This document shows positions 25,294 through 33,917 of a stretch of 64,000 nt of DNA, one piece after another. The stretch's first letter is position 1. Each line of letters begins with the position of its first letter. The position numbers and the translations under genes are program-made. Under the pieces are notes generated by a model. It ran no database searches. It was not told where the DNA came from and worked only from the letters and a program-made list of their open reading frames with translations. This DNA comes from Thalassobellus citreus (GTDB taxonomy: Bacteria; Bacteroidota; Bacteroidia; Flavobacteriales; Flavobacteriaceae). The stretch spans positions 202,596 through 266,595 of the forward strand of contig NZ_JBISCC010000126.1 of NCBI RefSeq assembly GCF_044385915.1. Reading direction: 5' to 3'.

Positions 25294-26196
25294 TTAAACC
25301 CAATCAATAGGGTTTTGTAATATGTTTATTAAACGTTCTTCTTCGCTACCAGCTTCAGGGTGATGATCGTAAACCCACTGCACATGCGGTGGTAAACTCA
25401 TTAAAATACTTTCTATACGTCCGTTGGTTTTTAATCCAAATAAGGTGCCTTTATCATGAACTAAATTGAATTCAACATAGCGTCCACGACGTATTTCTTG
25501 CCATTTACGTTGTTCGTCTGTATATGGTAACGCTTTTCGTTTTTCAACAATTGGTACGTAAGCTTCAAGGAAGCTATCTCCAACTTCTGTAACAAAGTTA
25601 TACCAATTCTGCATAGTCATGTCTTCTGATGCTTTGCAATAATCGAAAAACAAACCACCTAAGCCTCTACCTTCGTTACGGTGTGCATTATAAAAATATT
25701 CGTCGCAACGAGCTTTGTATTTAGGGTAGAATTCAGGATTGTGCTTATCGCAAGCCGTTTTACAAGTTTGATGAAAGTGTTTTGCATCTTCATCAAATAA
25801 ATAATAGGGCGTTAAATCTTGTCCGCCACCAAACCATTGGTTTATAATGTTTTTGTTTTCATCATACATTTCAAAATAGCGCCAATTAGCATGAACCGTT
25901 GGTACCATTGGGTTTTTAGGGTGCAAGACTAAACTTAGTCCACAGGCAAAAAAATCGGCTTCGCCTACTTTAAACATTTTTTGCATGGTATCTGGTAACT
26001 TGCCATGAACCGCTGATATATTAACACCGCCTTTTTCAAAAACGTTGCCGTTTTCAATCACACGTGTGCGTCCGCCGCCGCCTTCTGGTCGTTTCCAAAG
26101 GTCTTCTTGAAATGTAGCTTTTCCGTCAATTTCTTCAATTTTTGAGGTAATGCTGTCTTGTAAACTTTGTATGTATTGGTAAAATTTGTCTTTCAT
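25294..26196 (-). CDS. hemF: oxygen-dependent coproporphyrinogen III oxidase
   Basis: Converts coproporphyrinogen III to protoporphyrinogen IX with molecular oxygen. All 300 residues match the HemF family, with FFACGLSLVLHPKNP and PTVHANWRYFE (about 83-110), GGGQDLTPYY (about 122-131) and RGRYVEFNLVHDKGT (about 236-250). This choice of the oxygen-dependent enzyme points to aerobic life; an oxygen-independent HemN may exist elsewhere. It lies between a GNAT gene and the YchJ gene with gaps of 6 and 9 bases. Confidence 0.96.
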   Translation of the reverse strand: MKDKFYQYIQSLQDSITSKIEEIDGKATFQEDLWKRPEGGGGRTRVIENGNVFEKGGVNISAVHGKLPDTMQKMFKVGEADFFACGLSLVLHPKNPMVPTVHANWRYFEMYDENKNIINQWFGGGQDLTPYYLFDEDAKHFHQTCKTACDKHNPEFYPKYKARCDEYFYNAHRNEGRGLGGLFFDYCKASEDMTMQNWYNFVTEVGDSFLEAYVPIVEKRKALPYTDEQRKWQEIRRGRYVEFNLVHDKGTLFGLKTNGRIESILMSLPPHVQWVYDHHPEAGSEEERLINILQNPIDWV

Positions 26197-26202
26197 TTTT
26201 AT

Positions 26203-26745
26203 TTATTCTATTTCATTATACAATTCGTATAATTCCATGTCTAATGCTTTTTCTCCCGATGGCGTAAATTCGTTTTCTAATGTTCTTTTCCAAATAAAAT
26301 TACAGTTTTTAGCAACGGTTACACTTGCTATATTTGTTTTATAAACGATGATTTGAAGTGTTTTTAATCCAAGGACTTCAAAAGCATAGTCTGATAATTT
26401 TTTTATGGCATTTGTTGTGATGCCTTTGCCTTCATAAGGATAGCCAATACAATATGCGAATTCCCCTTGTTTTTTAGTCCAGTTTAGTTCTTTAATATAG
26501 ACTAAGCCTACCAGTTCATTGGTTTCGTTTTCTTTTATGGTGAATAAGAATTCTTCTTTTAAGTTGAATTGTTTCACCTTTTTTTGAACGAAAAGATTAG
26601 ATAAGGTTGGCGTTAAATTTTGCTCTAATGTTTTTGGAAAATAGCGTTTTAATCGGTCTTCATTTGAAACTATAAAGTTGCAGAGATTCCAAGCATCTTT
26701 AATCTGGATAGGTTCTATGTAGAAGTTGTCGAAATTAAGCTGCAT
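26203..26745 (-). CDS. GNAT family N-acetyltransferase (RimJ/RimL-like)
   Basis: A 180-residue acetyltransferase. The acetyl-CoA binding part is seen in GEFAYCIGYPYEGKGITTNAI (about residues 93-113; key Gly residues in YEGKG), followed by the RimL-type end NIASVTVAKNCNF. The target is unknown; relatives acetylate ribosomal proteins or small amines. It overlaps the EI24 gene by 11 bases and sits 6 bases from hemF, so it is translated as part of the hem operon though it has no known role in heme synthesis. Confidence 0.82.
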   Translation of the reverse strand: MQLNFDNFYIEPIQIKDAWNLCNFIVSNEDRLKRYFPKTLEQNLTPTLSNLFVQKKVKQFNLKEEFLFTIKENETNELVGLVYIKELNWTKKQGEFAYCIGYPYEGKGITTNAIKKLSDYAFEVLGLKTLQIIVYKTNIASVTVAKNCNFIWKRTLENEFTPSGEKALDMELYELYNEIE

Positions 26746-27493
26746 TAGGTAAATTGTTTTTCAGTTTAAGGGCATCAACGGTTTTTAATGTTGCTGCAGT
26801 AACCGATAATGGTAGCACTAAAATTACACCAATTATTGGAATTAATAAAAACAGAATAAAAACAATACCATTGCCAATAGCTAAACCACGATGTTTACGA
26901 ACAAATTGTAGGCTTTGCTTGTATTTAAAATGACGTTCTAGCGTATAATCCATATTACCAAAACCTGCATAATAGGCCTGTAGCATAAACAGTAGAAAGG
27001 TTGAAAATATATTGACTATGGGAATGAATTTAAGTAGTAGTAACGGTATGGTTAAAAATAATTCCATAATTAAGTTCCTACCATTAATGCGAATACCTCG
27101 AATAAGCTGTTGAGAAAAACTGGTGTTTCTATGGTTATGATTTGTGATGCCTGTTAAATCTGCTTCAATTTTTTCGGAAACGGGGCTCATAAAAGGTGCA
27201 GATAAAGCCATTATGATGTGTTTAAAAAGAATGAGGCCAATGATTACAACTATGAGTCCGCCAATAAAATTACTAATTGATGCGAATGTGTCGTGTCCCC
27301 AATTCCAAAGCCATGCTTTAGAAATGAAACTTCCAATATTATCGGATAATCCATAGGCTGAAACACCGATAAGAAGTGCTGTTACGAAACTTATAATCAT
27401 AGGAATTACAAAATACTTCCAGAGTTTTAATTTTGAAATTAAACTGAAAGCACCGAAGTATGCTTTAATTCCTGAAATGATGTTTTTAATCAT
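26735..27493 (-). CDS. EI24 domain membrane protein (CysZ-like)
   Basis: A 252-residue integral membrane protein of the EI24/CysZ family with about four to six membrane segments (near 28-50, 76-95, 138-170 and 205-235) and the family block FMSPVSEKIEADLTG (about 101-115; SPVSEK conserved). CysZ carries sulfate in Proteobacteria, but the role here is open. It is in the middle of the minus-strand hem operon, just downstream of a repeat element and hemE, and overlaps the acetyltransferase gene. Confidence 0.8.
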   Translation of the reverse strand: MIKNIISGIKAYFGAFSLISKLKLWKYFVIPMIISFVTALLIGVSAYGLSDNIGSFISKAWLWNWGHDTFASISNFIGGLIVVIIGLILFKHIIMALSAPFMSPVSEKIEADLTGITNHNHRNTSFSQQLIRGIRINGRNLIMELFLTIPLLLLKFIPIVNIFSTFLLFMLQAYYAGFGNMDYTLERHFKYKQSLQFVRKHRGLAIGNGIVFILFLLIPIIGVILVLPLSVTAATLKTVDALKLKNNLPNAA

Positions 27494-27495
27494 AA

Positions 27496-27623
27496 AGCCT
27501 CTCCCTAGCCCTCTCCAGAGGAGAGGAGATTTGTTTCGTAAAGCTATTAAATTTATTTATATTTTCAATGTTTTATACCTCTATAAGAGTTTCTCCCTTT
27601 TGGGGAGATTAAGAGGGGCTTTT
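27496..27623. repeat. AAGCCTCTCC palindromic repeat element spanning the end of hemE
   Basis: About 125 bases whose ends are inverted relatives: AAGCCTCTCCCTAGCCCTCT at the left, and at the right a segment whose complement begins AAGCCCCTCTTAATCTCCCC. The left end contains a hairpin CTCTCC / GGAGAG. Elements of this kind are dispersed in flavobacterial genomes. It supplies the last codons (Lys-Ser-Pro-Ser) and the stop of hemE and abuts the EI24 start. Confidence 0.65.
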
Positions 27624-28643
27624 ATATTCTTTAACGGCATCAATAAACGCTTTAGCATGATCTAACGGGATGTTAGGTAAAATACCATGACCAAGGTTTA
27701 CAATGTATTTGTCTTTACCAAATTCGTTAATCATTTGGTGAACCATTTTCTTTATTTCTGCTGGAGGAGAAAACAAACGTGTTGGATCGAAATTACCTTG
27801 AAGCGTAATGTTTCCGCCAGTTAAATAACGTGCGTTTCTTGCTGAACAGGTCCAGTCTACACCCAAAGCCGAAGCGCCAGATTTTGCCATTTCGTCTAGA
27901 GCAAACCAACAACCTTTACCAAAAGCAATTACGGGAGCATCATCTTTTAAAGCATCGATGATTTGCTGAATGTATTGCCATGAAAATTCTTGATAATCGA
28001 CTGGAGAAAGCATGCCTCCCCAAGAATCGAATACTTGTACGGCGTTACAACCTGCTTTTACTTTTTCTTTTAAATAGGCAATGGTAGTATCTGTTATTTT
28101 TTGTAATAATTGATGTGCTGCAATAGGATTAGTGAAACAAAACTCTTTGGCTTTATCAAAGTTTTTACTGCCTTGACCTTGTACGCAATAGCATAAGATT
28201 GTCCAAGGAGAACCTGCGAAACCAATTAACGGAATTTCATCGTTAAGTTTTTCTTTGGTTGCTTTTATAGCTTCGTAAACGTAATTTAATGCTTCTTTTA
28301 CGTCTGGCACGATAACATTATCAACGTCTTTTTGAGAGCGAATAGGGTTTGGTAAATACGGACCAAAATTTGGTTTCATTTGTACCTCAATATTCATAGC
28401 TTGAGGAATAACCAAAATATCGCTGAATAAAATAGCAGCATCCATTCCGTATCGTCTGATAGGTTGTACCGTGATTTCACTCGCTAATTCTGGTGTTTGA
28501 CAACGTGTAAAGAAATCGTATTTTTCTTTTATTGCCATGAATTCTGGTAAATAACGTCCTGCTTGACGCATCATCCAAACTGGTGGGCGGTTTACCGTTT
28601 CTCCTTTTAATGCTCTTAAAAATAAATCGTTTTTAATACTCAT
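27609..28643 (-). CDS. hemE: uroporphyrinogen decarboxylase
   Basis: Removes four carboxyl groups from uroporphyrinogen III. The family's N-terminal signature PVWMMRQAGRYLPE lies at about residues 21-34 and GFAGSPWT near 145. I set the start at 28643 (MSIKNDLFLRAL, 344 residues); an in-frame ATG four codons upstream at 28655 falls inside a dispersed repeat and is less likely. The C-terminus KSPS and the stop are encoded by another repeat. The gene sits between hemC-hemD and the EI24 gene in the hem operon. Confidence 0.95.
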   Translation of the reverse strand: MSIKNDLFLRALKGETVNRPPVWMMRQAGRYLPEFMAIKEKYDFFTRCQTPELASEITVQPIRRYGMDAAILFSDILVIPQAMNIEVQMKPNFGPYLPNPIRSQKDVDNVIVPDVKEALNYVYEAIKATKEKLNDEIPLIGFAGSPWTILCYCVQGQGSKNFDKAKEFCFTNPIAAHQLLQKITDTTIAYLKEKVKAGCNAVQVFDSWGGMLSPVDYQEFSWQYIQQIIDALKDDAPVIAFGKGCWFALDEMAKSGASALGVDWTCSARNARYLTGGNITLQGNFDPTRLFSPPAEIKKMVHQMINEFGKDKYIVNLGHGILPNIPLDHAKAFIDAVKEYKSPS

Positions 28644-28650
28644 ATCTTTT

Positions 28651-28735
28651 GTCATTCCTACGACAGCAGGAATCTTTTAAATTGAAACTTAAATTTTATA
28701 AAAATGGATTCCTGCCTGCGCAGGAATGACAATTA
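28651..28735. repeat. GTCATTCCTGC-type intergenic repeat, copy in hemC-hemE gap
   Basis: Fills the gap between hemE and the hemC-hemD fusion. The left end is GTCATTCCTACGACAGCAGG and the right end is GATTCCTGCCTGCGCAGG followed by AATGAC, so the ends are inverted. It matches the layout of the element in the scoA-scoB gap, with unrelated A/T-rich middle sequence. Confidence 0.7.
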
Positions 28736-30313
28736 TTACACGTAATGTTCGTTTACCAACTCAATTACACTTTCTACCGTTGGTACTTTTGCAACTCTTA
28801 CATCGCTAAAATGCTTTCTTGCTTCGTTAGCTGTTGTTTCTCCAATGCAAAATGCAATAACTTCTGCGTTGTTTTTTTGAACAAAACTTTCAACGGTTGA
28901 TGGACTATAAAACATAGCTGCTTCAACCGATTCGTCAACTTTTAAACCATCATATTTGGTTTCATAAGCTTCAACTTCGTTCACTTTTATATTGTTTTCT
29001 TCTAAAATTGTTGGTAAAGCATCTAATCTGATGTCGCTACAAAAGTATGTTACTTCGGTACCTTCAATGTATTCAACTAAATATTCTGCTAGTTTTTTTG
29101 CATTCTTTTCAGCGTGAGCAACTTTACCTATTTTGTTTTCAACTAAGCGTTTGGTACGACGACCAACACAGTAAATGTTTTTAAATTGAAGTTCGATAGC
29201 CGAATAATTAGTAACTAAAGATTCAACAGCATTTTTACTAGTAATAACAACATTCCTAATTTCATTTTTTAAGAAACGCGGATGTATTCTATTCAAGCTT
29301 ATTTTTATAAAATCACTGCTATCAACCACTACTTTTTCATGAAACAACAAACGTTGGTCTTCAGTAAATGACTTTGTTGAATAAACTTTTGTTTCTTTAG
29401 TAGAATTCTTAATGTTATCCATCAAGCGTTTACCGCCACGTTCAATAACAAAATCGGCACAAAACTGTGCTATATCATGATGTTCTCCTAGTTTTTTTAC
29501 TCTGGTAACATCGATTCTTTTAGATCCATCCGGACTTAATAAAACTCCTTTAAAGTTAATTTCTTCGTCTTTTATGTAAGCCAAAGCTCCAATAGGAGCG
29601 GTACAACCACCTTCTAGTTTATTTAAAAATTCGCGTTCAATACTTGTGCAAATTTCAGTTTCTTCATGATTTAACTCAGCGCAAGCAGCTTTAATGTCTT
29701 CATCTTCTTCTAAAGCAGTAATCATAATAGCACCTTGTGCAGGAGCAGGAATCATCCAGTCTAAATTAATAGCTTCTTCTGGTCTTATTCCAATTCTACC
29801 AATACCAGCTGCTGCGAAAATGGCTCCGTTCCAATTTTCATTATCTTCAAGTTTTTGTAAACGTGAGTTCACATTACCTCTTAAATCTACAATTGTATGT
29901 GTTGGGAATCTGTTTAACCATTGCGCACGTCGGCGTAAACTACCTGTAGCAATAATGGCATCTTTTGCGCCTAAAAACTCTTCGTTGTTTTTAAAAACTA
30001 AAGTGTCGTTTACGTTACCGCGTTTTAAAACAGCGGCTTGTACAATGCCTTTTGGAAGTACGGTTGGTACATCTTTTAAGGAATGAACGGCAATGTCGAT
30101 ATCGTTATTTAACATAGCAATATCTAAAGTTCTGGTAAAAATACCGGTAATTCCTAACTCGTATAAGGGTTTGTCTAAAACTAAATCGCCTGTAGATTTT
30201 ACAGGAACGAGCTCGGTTTTATGACCTAAATTTTCAAGTTGACTTTGCACTATTTTGGCTTGCCATAGTGCTAATTCACTATCGCGTGTGCCAATTCTTA
30301 TGGTTTTAGACAT
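28736..30313 (-). CDS. hemC: fused hydroxymethylbilane synthase / uroporphyrinogen-III synthase
   Basis: One 525-residue chain joining two consecutive heme enzymes. Residues 1 to about 300 are HemC, with HSLKDVPT (77-84), TGSLRRRAQW (123-132) and the dipyrromethane-cofactor Cys237 in LEGGCTAPIGA. Residues about 308-525 are HemD, recognised by FYSPSTVESF, EAYETKYDG and CIGETTANEA. HemC alone is normally about 300 residues, so this is a true fusion, with no frameshift. It would pass unstable hydroxymethylbilane directly to the second domain. The start overlaps the hemA stop by 8 bases. Confidence 0.94.
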   Translation of the reverse strand: MSKTIRIGTRDSELALWQAKIVQSQLENLGHKTELVPVKSTGDLVLDKPLYELGITGIFTRTLDIAMLNNDIDIAVHSLKDVPTVLPKGIVQAAVLKRGNVNDTLVFKNNEEFLGAKDAIIATGSLRRRAQWLNRFPTHTIVDLRGNVNSRLQKLEDNENWNGAIFAAAGIGRIGIRPEEAINLDWMIPAPAQGAIMITALEEDEDIKAACAELNHEETEICTSIEREFLNKLEGGCTAPIGALAYIKDEEINFKGVLLSPDGSKRIDVTRVKKLGEHHDIAQFCADFVIERGGKRLMDNIKNSTKETKVYSTKSFTEDQRLLFHEKVVVDSSDFIKISLNRIHPRFLKNEIRNVVITSKNAVESLVTNYSAIELQFKNIYCVGRRTKRLVENKIGKVAHAEKNAKKLAEYLVEYIEGTEVTYFCSDIRLDALPTILEENNIKVNEVEAYETKYDGLKVDESVEAAMFYSPSTVESFVQKNNAEVIAFCIGETTANEARKHFSDVRVAKVPTVESVIELVNEHYV

Positions 30314-31568
30314 TTTTTGTTGAAGGTTCTAATTGGAACACTTTTTTTATAAGTTCTAGACTCTCGTCTGTAGAAATCGTGTCATCTTTTAAATGATGCG
30401 CGAAATGATTGGTTATTTTTTGAATGATATTATTGCTAATTAATTCGGCTTGAGTTTCATTAAAGTCCGATAGTTTTTTGCGTTGTGTATCTAACTCGGC
30501 CGTAGCAAAATCATTCAATTTATGTTTTAACGCTTTAATGGTTGGAGCAAACTTTCTAGTTTCTAACCATTGATTAAATTCTGTTTTAACGTCTTCTATA
30601 ATAGTTTCGGCTAATGGAATATGTTTTTTACGCGCTTCTAAAGTTTGATCGGTTATTTTTGATAAATCATCTAGATGAACAAGTGTTACATTGTCTAATG
30701 TTTCAACATCTTCATTTACATTTTTAGGAATTGATAAATCTAAAATTAAAAGAGGTTTTTTAGATTGAATAATTTGTTTGTCTACCGTTGGGCGGTGTGC
30801 ACCAGTAGCAACAATTAATATATCAGATTCGTTAATTTCTTCTTGTAAATTCGCATAATCTTTAACTAATAAATTGAACTTCCCAGCAATTTGTTCTGCT
30901 TTATCTTTTGTTCTATTTATTAAAGTAATGTGTTCGTTTTCGGTATGCTTTACAAGGTTTTCACAAGTGTTTCTTCCTATTTTACCTGTTCCGAATAACA
31001 AAATATTCTTGTTAGAAACATCTTCAACGGTGTTAAAAATATATTGAACCGAGGCAAATGATACCGAAGTTGCTCCCGATGAAATGTCTGTTTCTGTTTT
31101 TATACGTTTGCTTGCTTGAATAACAGAATTAACTAAACGCTCAGTAAAATGATTAAGTAAACCGTGTTTTCTTGAAAGTTTTGCACTTGATTTTAACTGA
31201 CTAATAATTTCAAAATCACCTAAAATTTGACTGTCTAAACCGGAACCAACGCGAAACATGTGCGCAATAGCTTCGTTGTTTTTATATATGTAAGCTACTT
31301 CTTGAAATTCTTCAACAGTACCTTTTGTATTATCACAAAGTAATTGAATAAGTTGAAAGGGGTGTTGGGCAAAACCATAAATTTCGGTTCTATTACAAGT
31401 AGAAGTAACTACTAAACTTTCAATATTGTTTTCTTTTGCTTGATTTAGAAGCGCTAGCTTAGAGTCATCATCTAAACTAAAGTGTCCTCTTATATCTGCA
31501 TCGGCCTTTTTATAACTCAAACCAATAGCATAAAAGTAATTACTTCTTGAAATATTGTACTTCTGCAT
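30306..31568 (-). CDS. hemA: glutamyl-tRNA reductase
   Basis: First committed enzyme of the C5 heme pathway, reducing Glu-tRNA to glutamate semialdehyde with NADPH. From the ATG at 31568 it has 420 residues, with the nucleophile Cys58 in TSTCNRTEIYG, the NADPH-binding FGTGKIGRNTCENL block (about 185) and the C-terminal dimerisation helix. The frame can be extended 21 codons upstream, but that part is unlike HemA. It is the first gene of the minus-strand hem operon and diverges from the AraC gene. A TACATTTG box on the minus strand at 31600-31593 is a likely -7 promoter element. Confidence 0.95.
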   Translation of the reverse strand: MQKYNISRSNYFYAIGLSYKKADADIRGHFSLDDDSKLALLNQAKENNIESLVVTSTCNRTEIYGFAQHPFQLIQLLCDNTKGTVEEFQEVAYIYKNNEAIAHMFRVGSGLDSQILGDFEIISQLKSSAKLSRKHGLLNHFTERLVNSVIQASKRIKTETDISSGATSVSFASVQYIFNTVEDVSNKNILLFGTGKIGRNTCENLVKHTENEHITLINRTKDKAEQIAGKFNLLVKDYANLQEEINESDILIVATGAHRPTVDKQIIQSKKPLLILDLSIPKNVNEDVETLDNVTLVHLDDLSKITDQTLEARKKHIPLAETIIEDVKTEFNQWLETRKFAPTIKALKHKLNDFATAELDTQRKKLSDFNETQAELISNNIIQKITNHFAHHLKDDTISTDESLELIKKVFQLEPSTKNV

Positions 31569-31670
31569 GTTGCTATACCTGAAATTGTGAAGCAAATGTA
31601 TATCGATTGCTATAAAAAAAGTAACGCTCAAAGAACTTTTAATATCGTTTGTGGTTTTTTGCCCTGTTTT

Positions 31671-31702
31671 TTGATGATTATATGATATTTGTCATATTTT
31701 TG
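31671..31702 (+). promoter_or_regulatory. candidate promoter of the AraC-type gene
   Basis: A -7 box TATTTTTG at 31695-31702 with TTG at 31671-31673, spacing 21 bases, in the 193-base gap shared with hemA. The start site would be near 31708, about 54 bases before the ATG. The -33 part is a weak match. Confidence 0.45.
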
Positions 31703-31761
31703 CATAGTATATAGCATATTTGAGACGATTAATTTATAACGAATCTAAATAAAGAGGTGTC

Positions 31762-32658
31762 ATGAATGATAAAACTGATAGTAAAAATGTCGCTAAAGGT
31801 TCTTTTGAAGAAACAGAAGTTGATGAAGGGTTTTCTGTATTAGTTCATAAAAATGATAAAAGTGTCGCTCAAAGTGTTGAGAAGTACATAGATAGCGATT
31901 ATATACAATTTCATTTTTGTTTAAAGGGATCTAGTAAGTTTCTTTTTAACGAAGGTAGGTATGGTTTAAATGTTTCTGAAGAAAATTCGTTGTTACTTTA
32001 TAATCCGCAACAAGATTTGCCAATAAACCTTCACGTAGAGCCTAATTCTTGGATGGTTTCGGTGTTAATTTCTATAAAAAAGTTTCACGGTTTGTTTTCT
32101 CAAGAAGCCGATTATATTTCATTTTTAAATAATGATAATAAGGACAAGAAATATTATAAAGACGGCATTATTTCGCCATCCATGGCTATTGCATTAAATC
32201 AGTTAATTAATTTTAATTTAAACCATTCTATAAAATCTTTATATTTTAAAGGAAAGGCTTATGAGCTTTTAAGTTTGTATTTTAATAGAAGTGAAGATGC
32301 TAATGTTGAGCAATGTCCGTTTTTAGTTGATGAAACTAATGTTATTAAAATAAGGAAGGCTAAAGATATTGTTGTATCTAGAATAGCCGAACCACCTAGT
32401 TTACAGGAATTAGCAGATGAAATAGGGCTAAGTCTTAAAAAGCTTAAAGAAGGATTTAAACAAATATATGGCGATTCGGTATTTAGCTTTTTGTTTGATT
32501 ATAAGATGGAAGTTGCTAGAAAATTGTTAGAAGCAGGAAATGATAATGTAAATGAGGTTGGGCTTAAAGTAGGGTATAGTACTTCGAGTCATTTTATTGC
32601 TGCATTTAAAAAGAAATATGGCACTACGCCAAAAAAATACATCATGTCTTTAAATTAG
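31762..32658 (+). CDS. AraC family transcriptional regulator
   Basis: A 298-residue regulator with an N-terminal ligand/dimer domain (about 1-185, no clear family) and a C-terminal AraC DNA-binding domain (about 195-298) with two helix-turn-helix units: PSLQELADEIGLSLKKLKEGF (starting near 211) and VNEVGLKVGYSTSSHFIAAF (starting near 258). It is divergent from hemA and upstream of hemH, so it is the natural candidate to control the heme locus, possibly in response to iron or heme supply. That link is positional inference only. Confidence 0.88.
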   Translation: MNDKTDSKNVAKGSFEETEVDEGFSVLVHKNDKSVAQSVEKYIDSDYIQFHFCLKGSSKFLFNEGRYGLNVSEENSLLLYNPQQDLPINLHVEPNSWMVSVLISIKKFHGLFSQEADYISFLNNDNKDKKYYKDGIISPSMAIALNQLINFNLNHSIKSLYFKGKAYELLSLYFNRSEDANVEQCPFLVDETNVIKIRKAKDIVVSRIAEPPSLQELADEIGLSLKKLKEGFKQIYGDSVFSFLFDYKMEVARKLLEAGNDNVNEVGLKVGYSTSSHFIAAFKKKYGTTPKKYIMSLN

Positions 32659-32678
32659 AATTAAAAAAAAAGAAAAAG

Positions 32679-32840
32679 ATGAAATATTTAACCCCCGAAA
32701 TTGAAGCTTTATCTAAAAATGAGAACACGAAATCTTTAGCAAGAACAAATGTGTCTTGTGGCATTTTTCAAGATTGTGATTATAATGAAGCGCGCCCAAA
32801 ATTATATCATCAAAAAAAATCAGATAAAAGTCAAGGTTGA
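32679..32840 (+). CDS. possible small protein of 53 residues in the heme locus
   Basis: An open frame that begins after an A-rich leader, as is normal for this genome, 20 bases after the AraC-type gene and 40 bases before hemH. The product begins MKYLTPEIEALSKNENTKSL and later has two Cys six residues apart (SCGIFQDCD), then a basic tail with HQKKSDKSQG. There is no signal peptide or membrane segment, and I do not recognise it. Its tight position between co-directional genes supports it being real, but its shortness limits confidence. Confidence 0.4.
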   Translation: MKYLTPEIEALSKNENTKSLARTNVSCGIFQDCDYNEARPKLYHQKKSDKSQG

Positions 32841-32880
32841 TTTTTAAATTATGTATAATTTACCTGTCTAAAAAAAAGAA

Positions 32881-33915
32881 ATGAAAAAAGGAATCCTATT
32901 AGTTAATCTAGGCTCGCCAGATAGTCCAGAACCTAAAGATGTAAAAAAATATTTAGGTGAATTTTTAATGGACGAGCGTGTTATAGATTTGCCACTTGTA
33001 GCAAGAACAGCACTGGTAAAAGGTATTATTTTAAATACACGACCTAAGCAATCGGCTGCAGCTTATAAAAAAATCTGGTGGGATGAAGGTTCTCCACTAA
33101 TTGTACTGTCTGAAAGACTTCAAAACAAAGTACAAGAGCAAGTAGATGTGCCTGTAGCTTTAGCGATGCGTTATGGTAGCATGACTATAAAAAAAGGACT
33201 TCAGGAATTAGTAGATAAAGGAGTAGATGAGGTATTGTTGTTTCCGTTATATCCACAGTTTGCTATGGCTACTACAGAAACTATTACGGTATTAGCAGAA
33301 GAACTTCGTCAAGAGTTTTTTCCGAATCTAAAAATAGAATCGGTTCCTGCCTTTTATAACAAACCAGATTATATTGAAGTGCTTGCTAACTCCATAAAAA
33401 AACATTTAGAAGGTAAAAATTACGAGCATTTATTGTTTTCTTATCATGGTGTTCCAGAACGTCATATTAGAAAAAGCGATGTTACTAATTCGCATTGTAA
33501 AATAGATAAAAGTTGTTGTGTAACACCTAGTAAAGCGCATGAGTTTTGCTATAAACACCAGTGTTTAGAAGTTACCAGATTGGTTGCCGAAAAATTGCAA
33601 TTTGAAGAAGGTTCGTATTCTACATCTTTTCAATCGCGTTTAGGGTTTGATCCGTGGTTGCAACCTTATACAGATAGAACTATTGAGCGTTTAGGAAAAC
33701 AAGGCATTAAAAATATGGCCATTGTAACACCTGCTTTTGTGAGCGATTGTTTGGAGACTTTAGAAGAAATTGCCATGGAAGGACAAGAAATTTTTCATGA
33801 AATGGGCGGACAAGATTTTACAACCATACCTTGTTTAAACGATGATGCCGAATGGGTGGTTTTAATTGCTAAATGGATTAAAACATGGGAAGCGTCTAAA
33901 ACAGCAGCAGTATAA
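32881..33915 (+). CDS. hemH: ferrochelatase
   Basis: Inserts ferrous iron into the porphyrin ring, the terminal step. The 344-residue protein has the catalytic histidine (His189) in FSYHGVPERH, the N-terminal LVNLGSPDSP block and the ETLEEIAMEG acidic block (about 283-292). A segment at residues 206-228 carries five Cys (HC, SCC, FC, QC), which could relate to the iron-sulfur cluster seen in some bacterial ferrochelatases. The MATE gene follows after two bases. Confidence 0.96.
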   Translation: MKKGILLVNLGSPDSPEPKDVKKYLGEFLMDERVIDLPLVARTALVKGIILNTRPKQSAAAYKKIWWDEGSPLIVLSERLQNKVQEQVDVPVALAMRYGSMTIKKGLQELVDKGVDEVLLFPLYPQFAMATTETITVLAEELRQEFFPNLKIESVPAFYNKPDYIEVLANSIKKHLEGKNYEHLLFSYHGVPERHIRKSDVTNSHCKIDKSCCVTPSKAHEFCYKHQCLEVTRLVAEKLQFEEGSYSTSFQSRLGFDPWLQPYTDRTIERLGKQGIKNMAIVTPAFVSDCLETLEEIAMEGQEIFHEMGGQDFTTIPCLNDDAEWVVLIAKWIKTWEASKTAAV

Positions 33916-33917
33916 TA

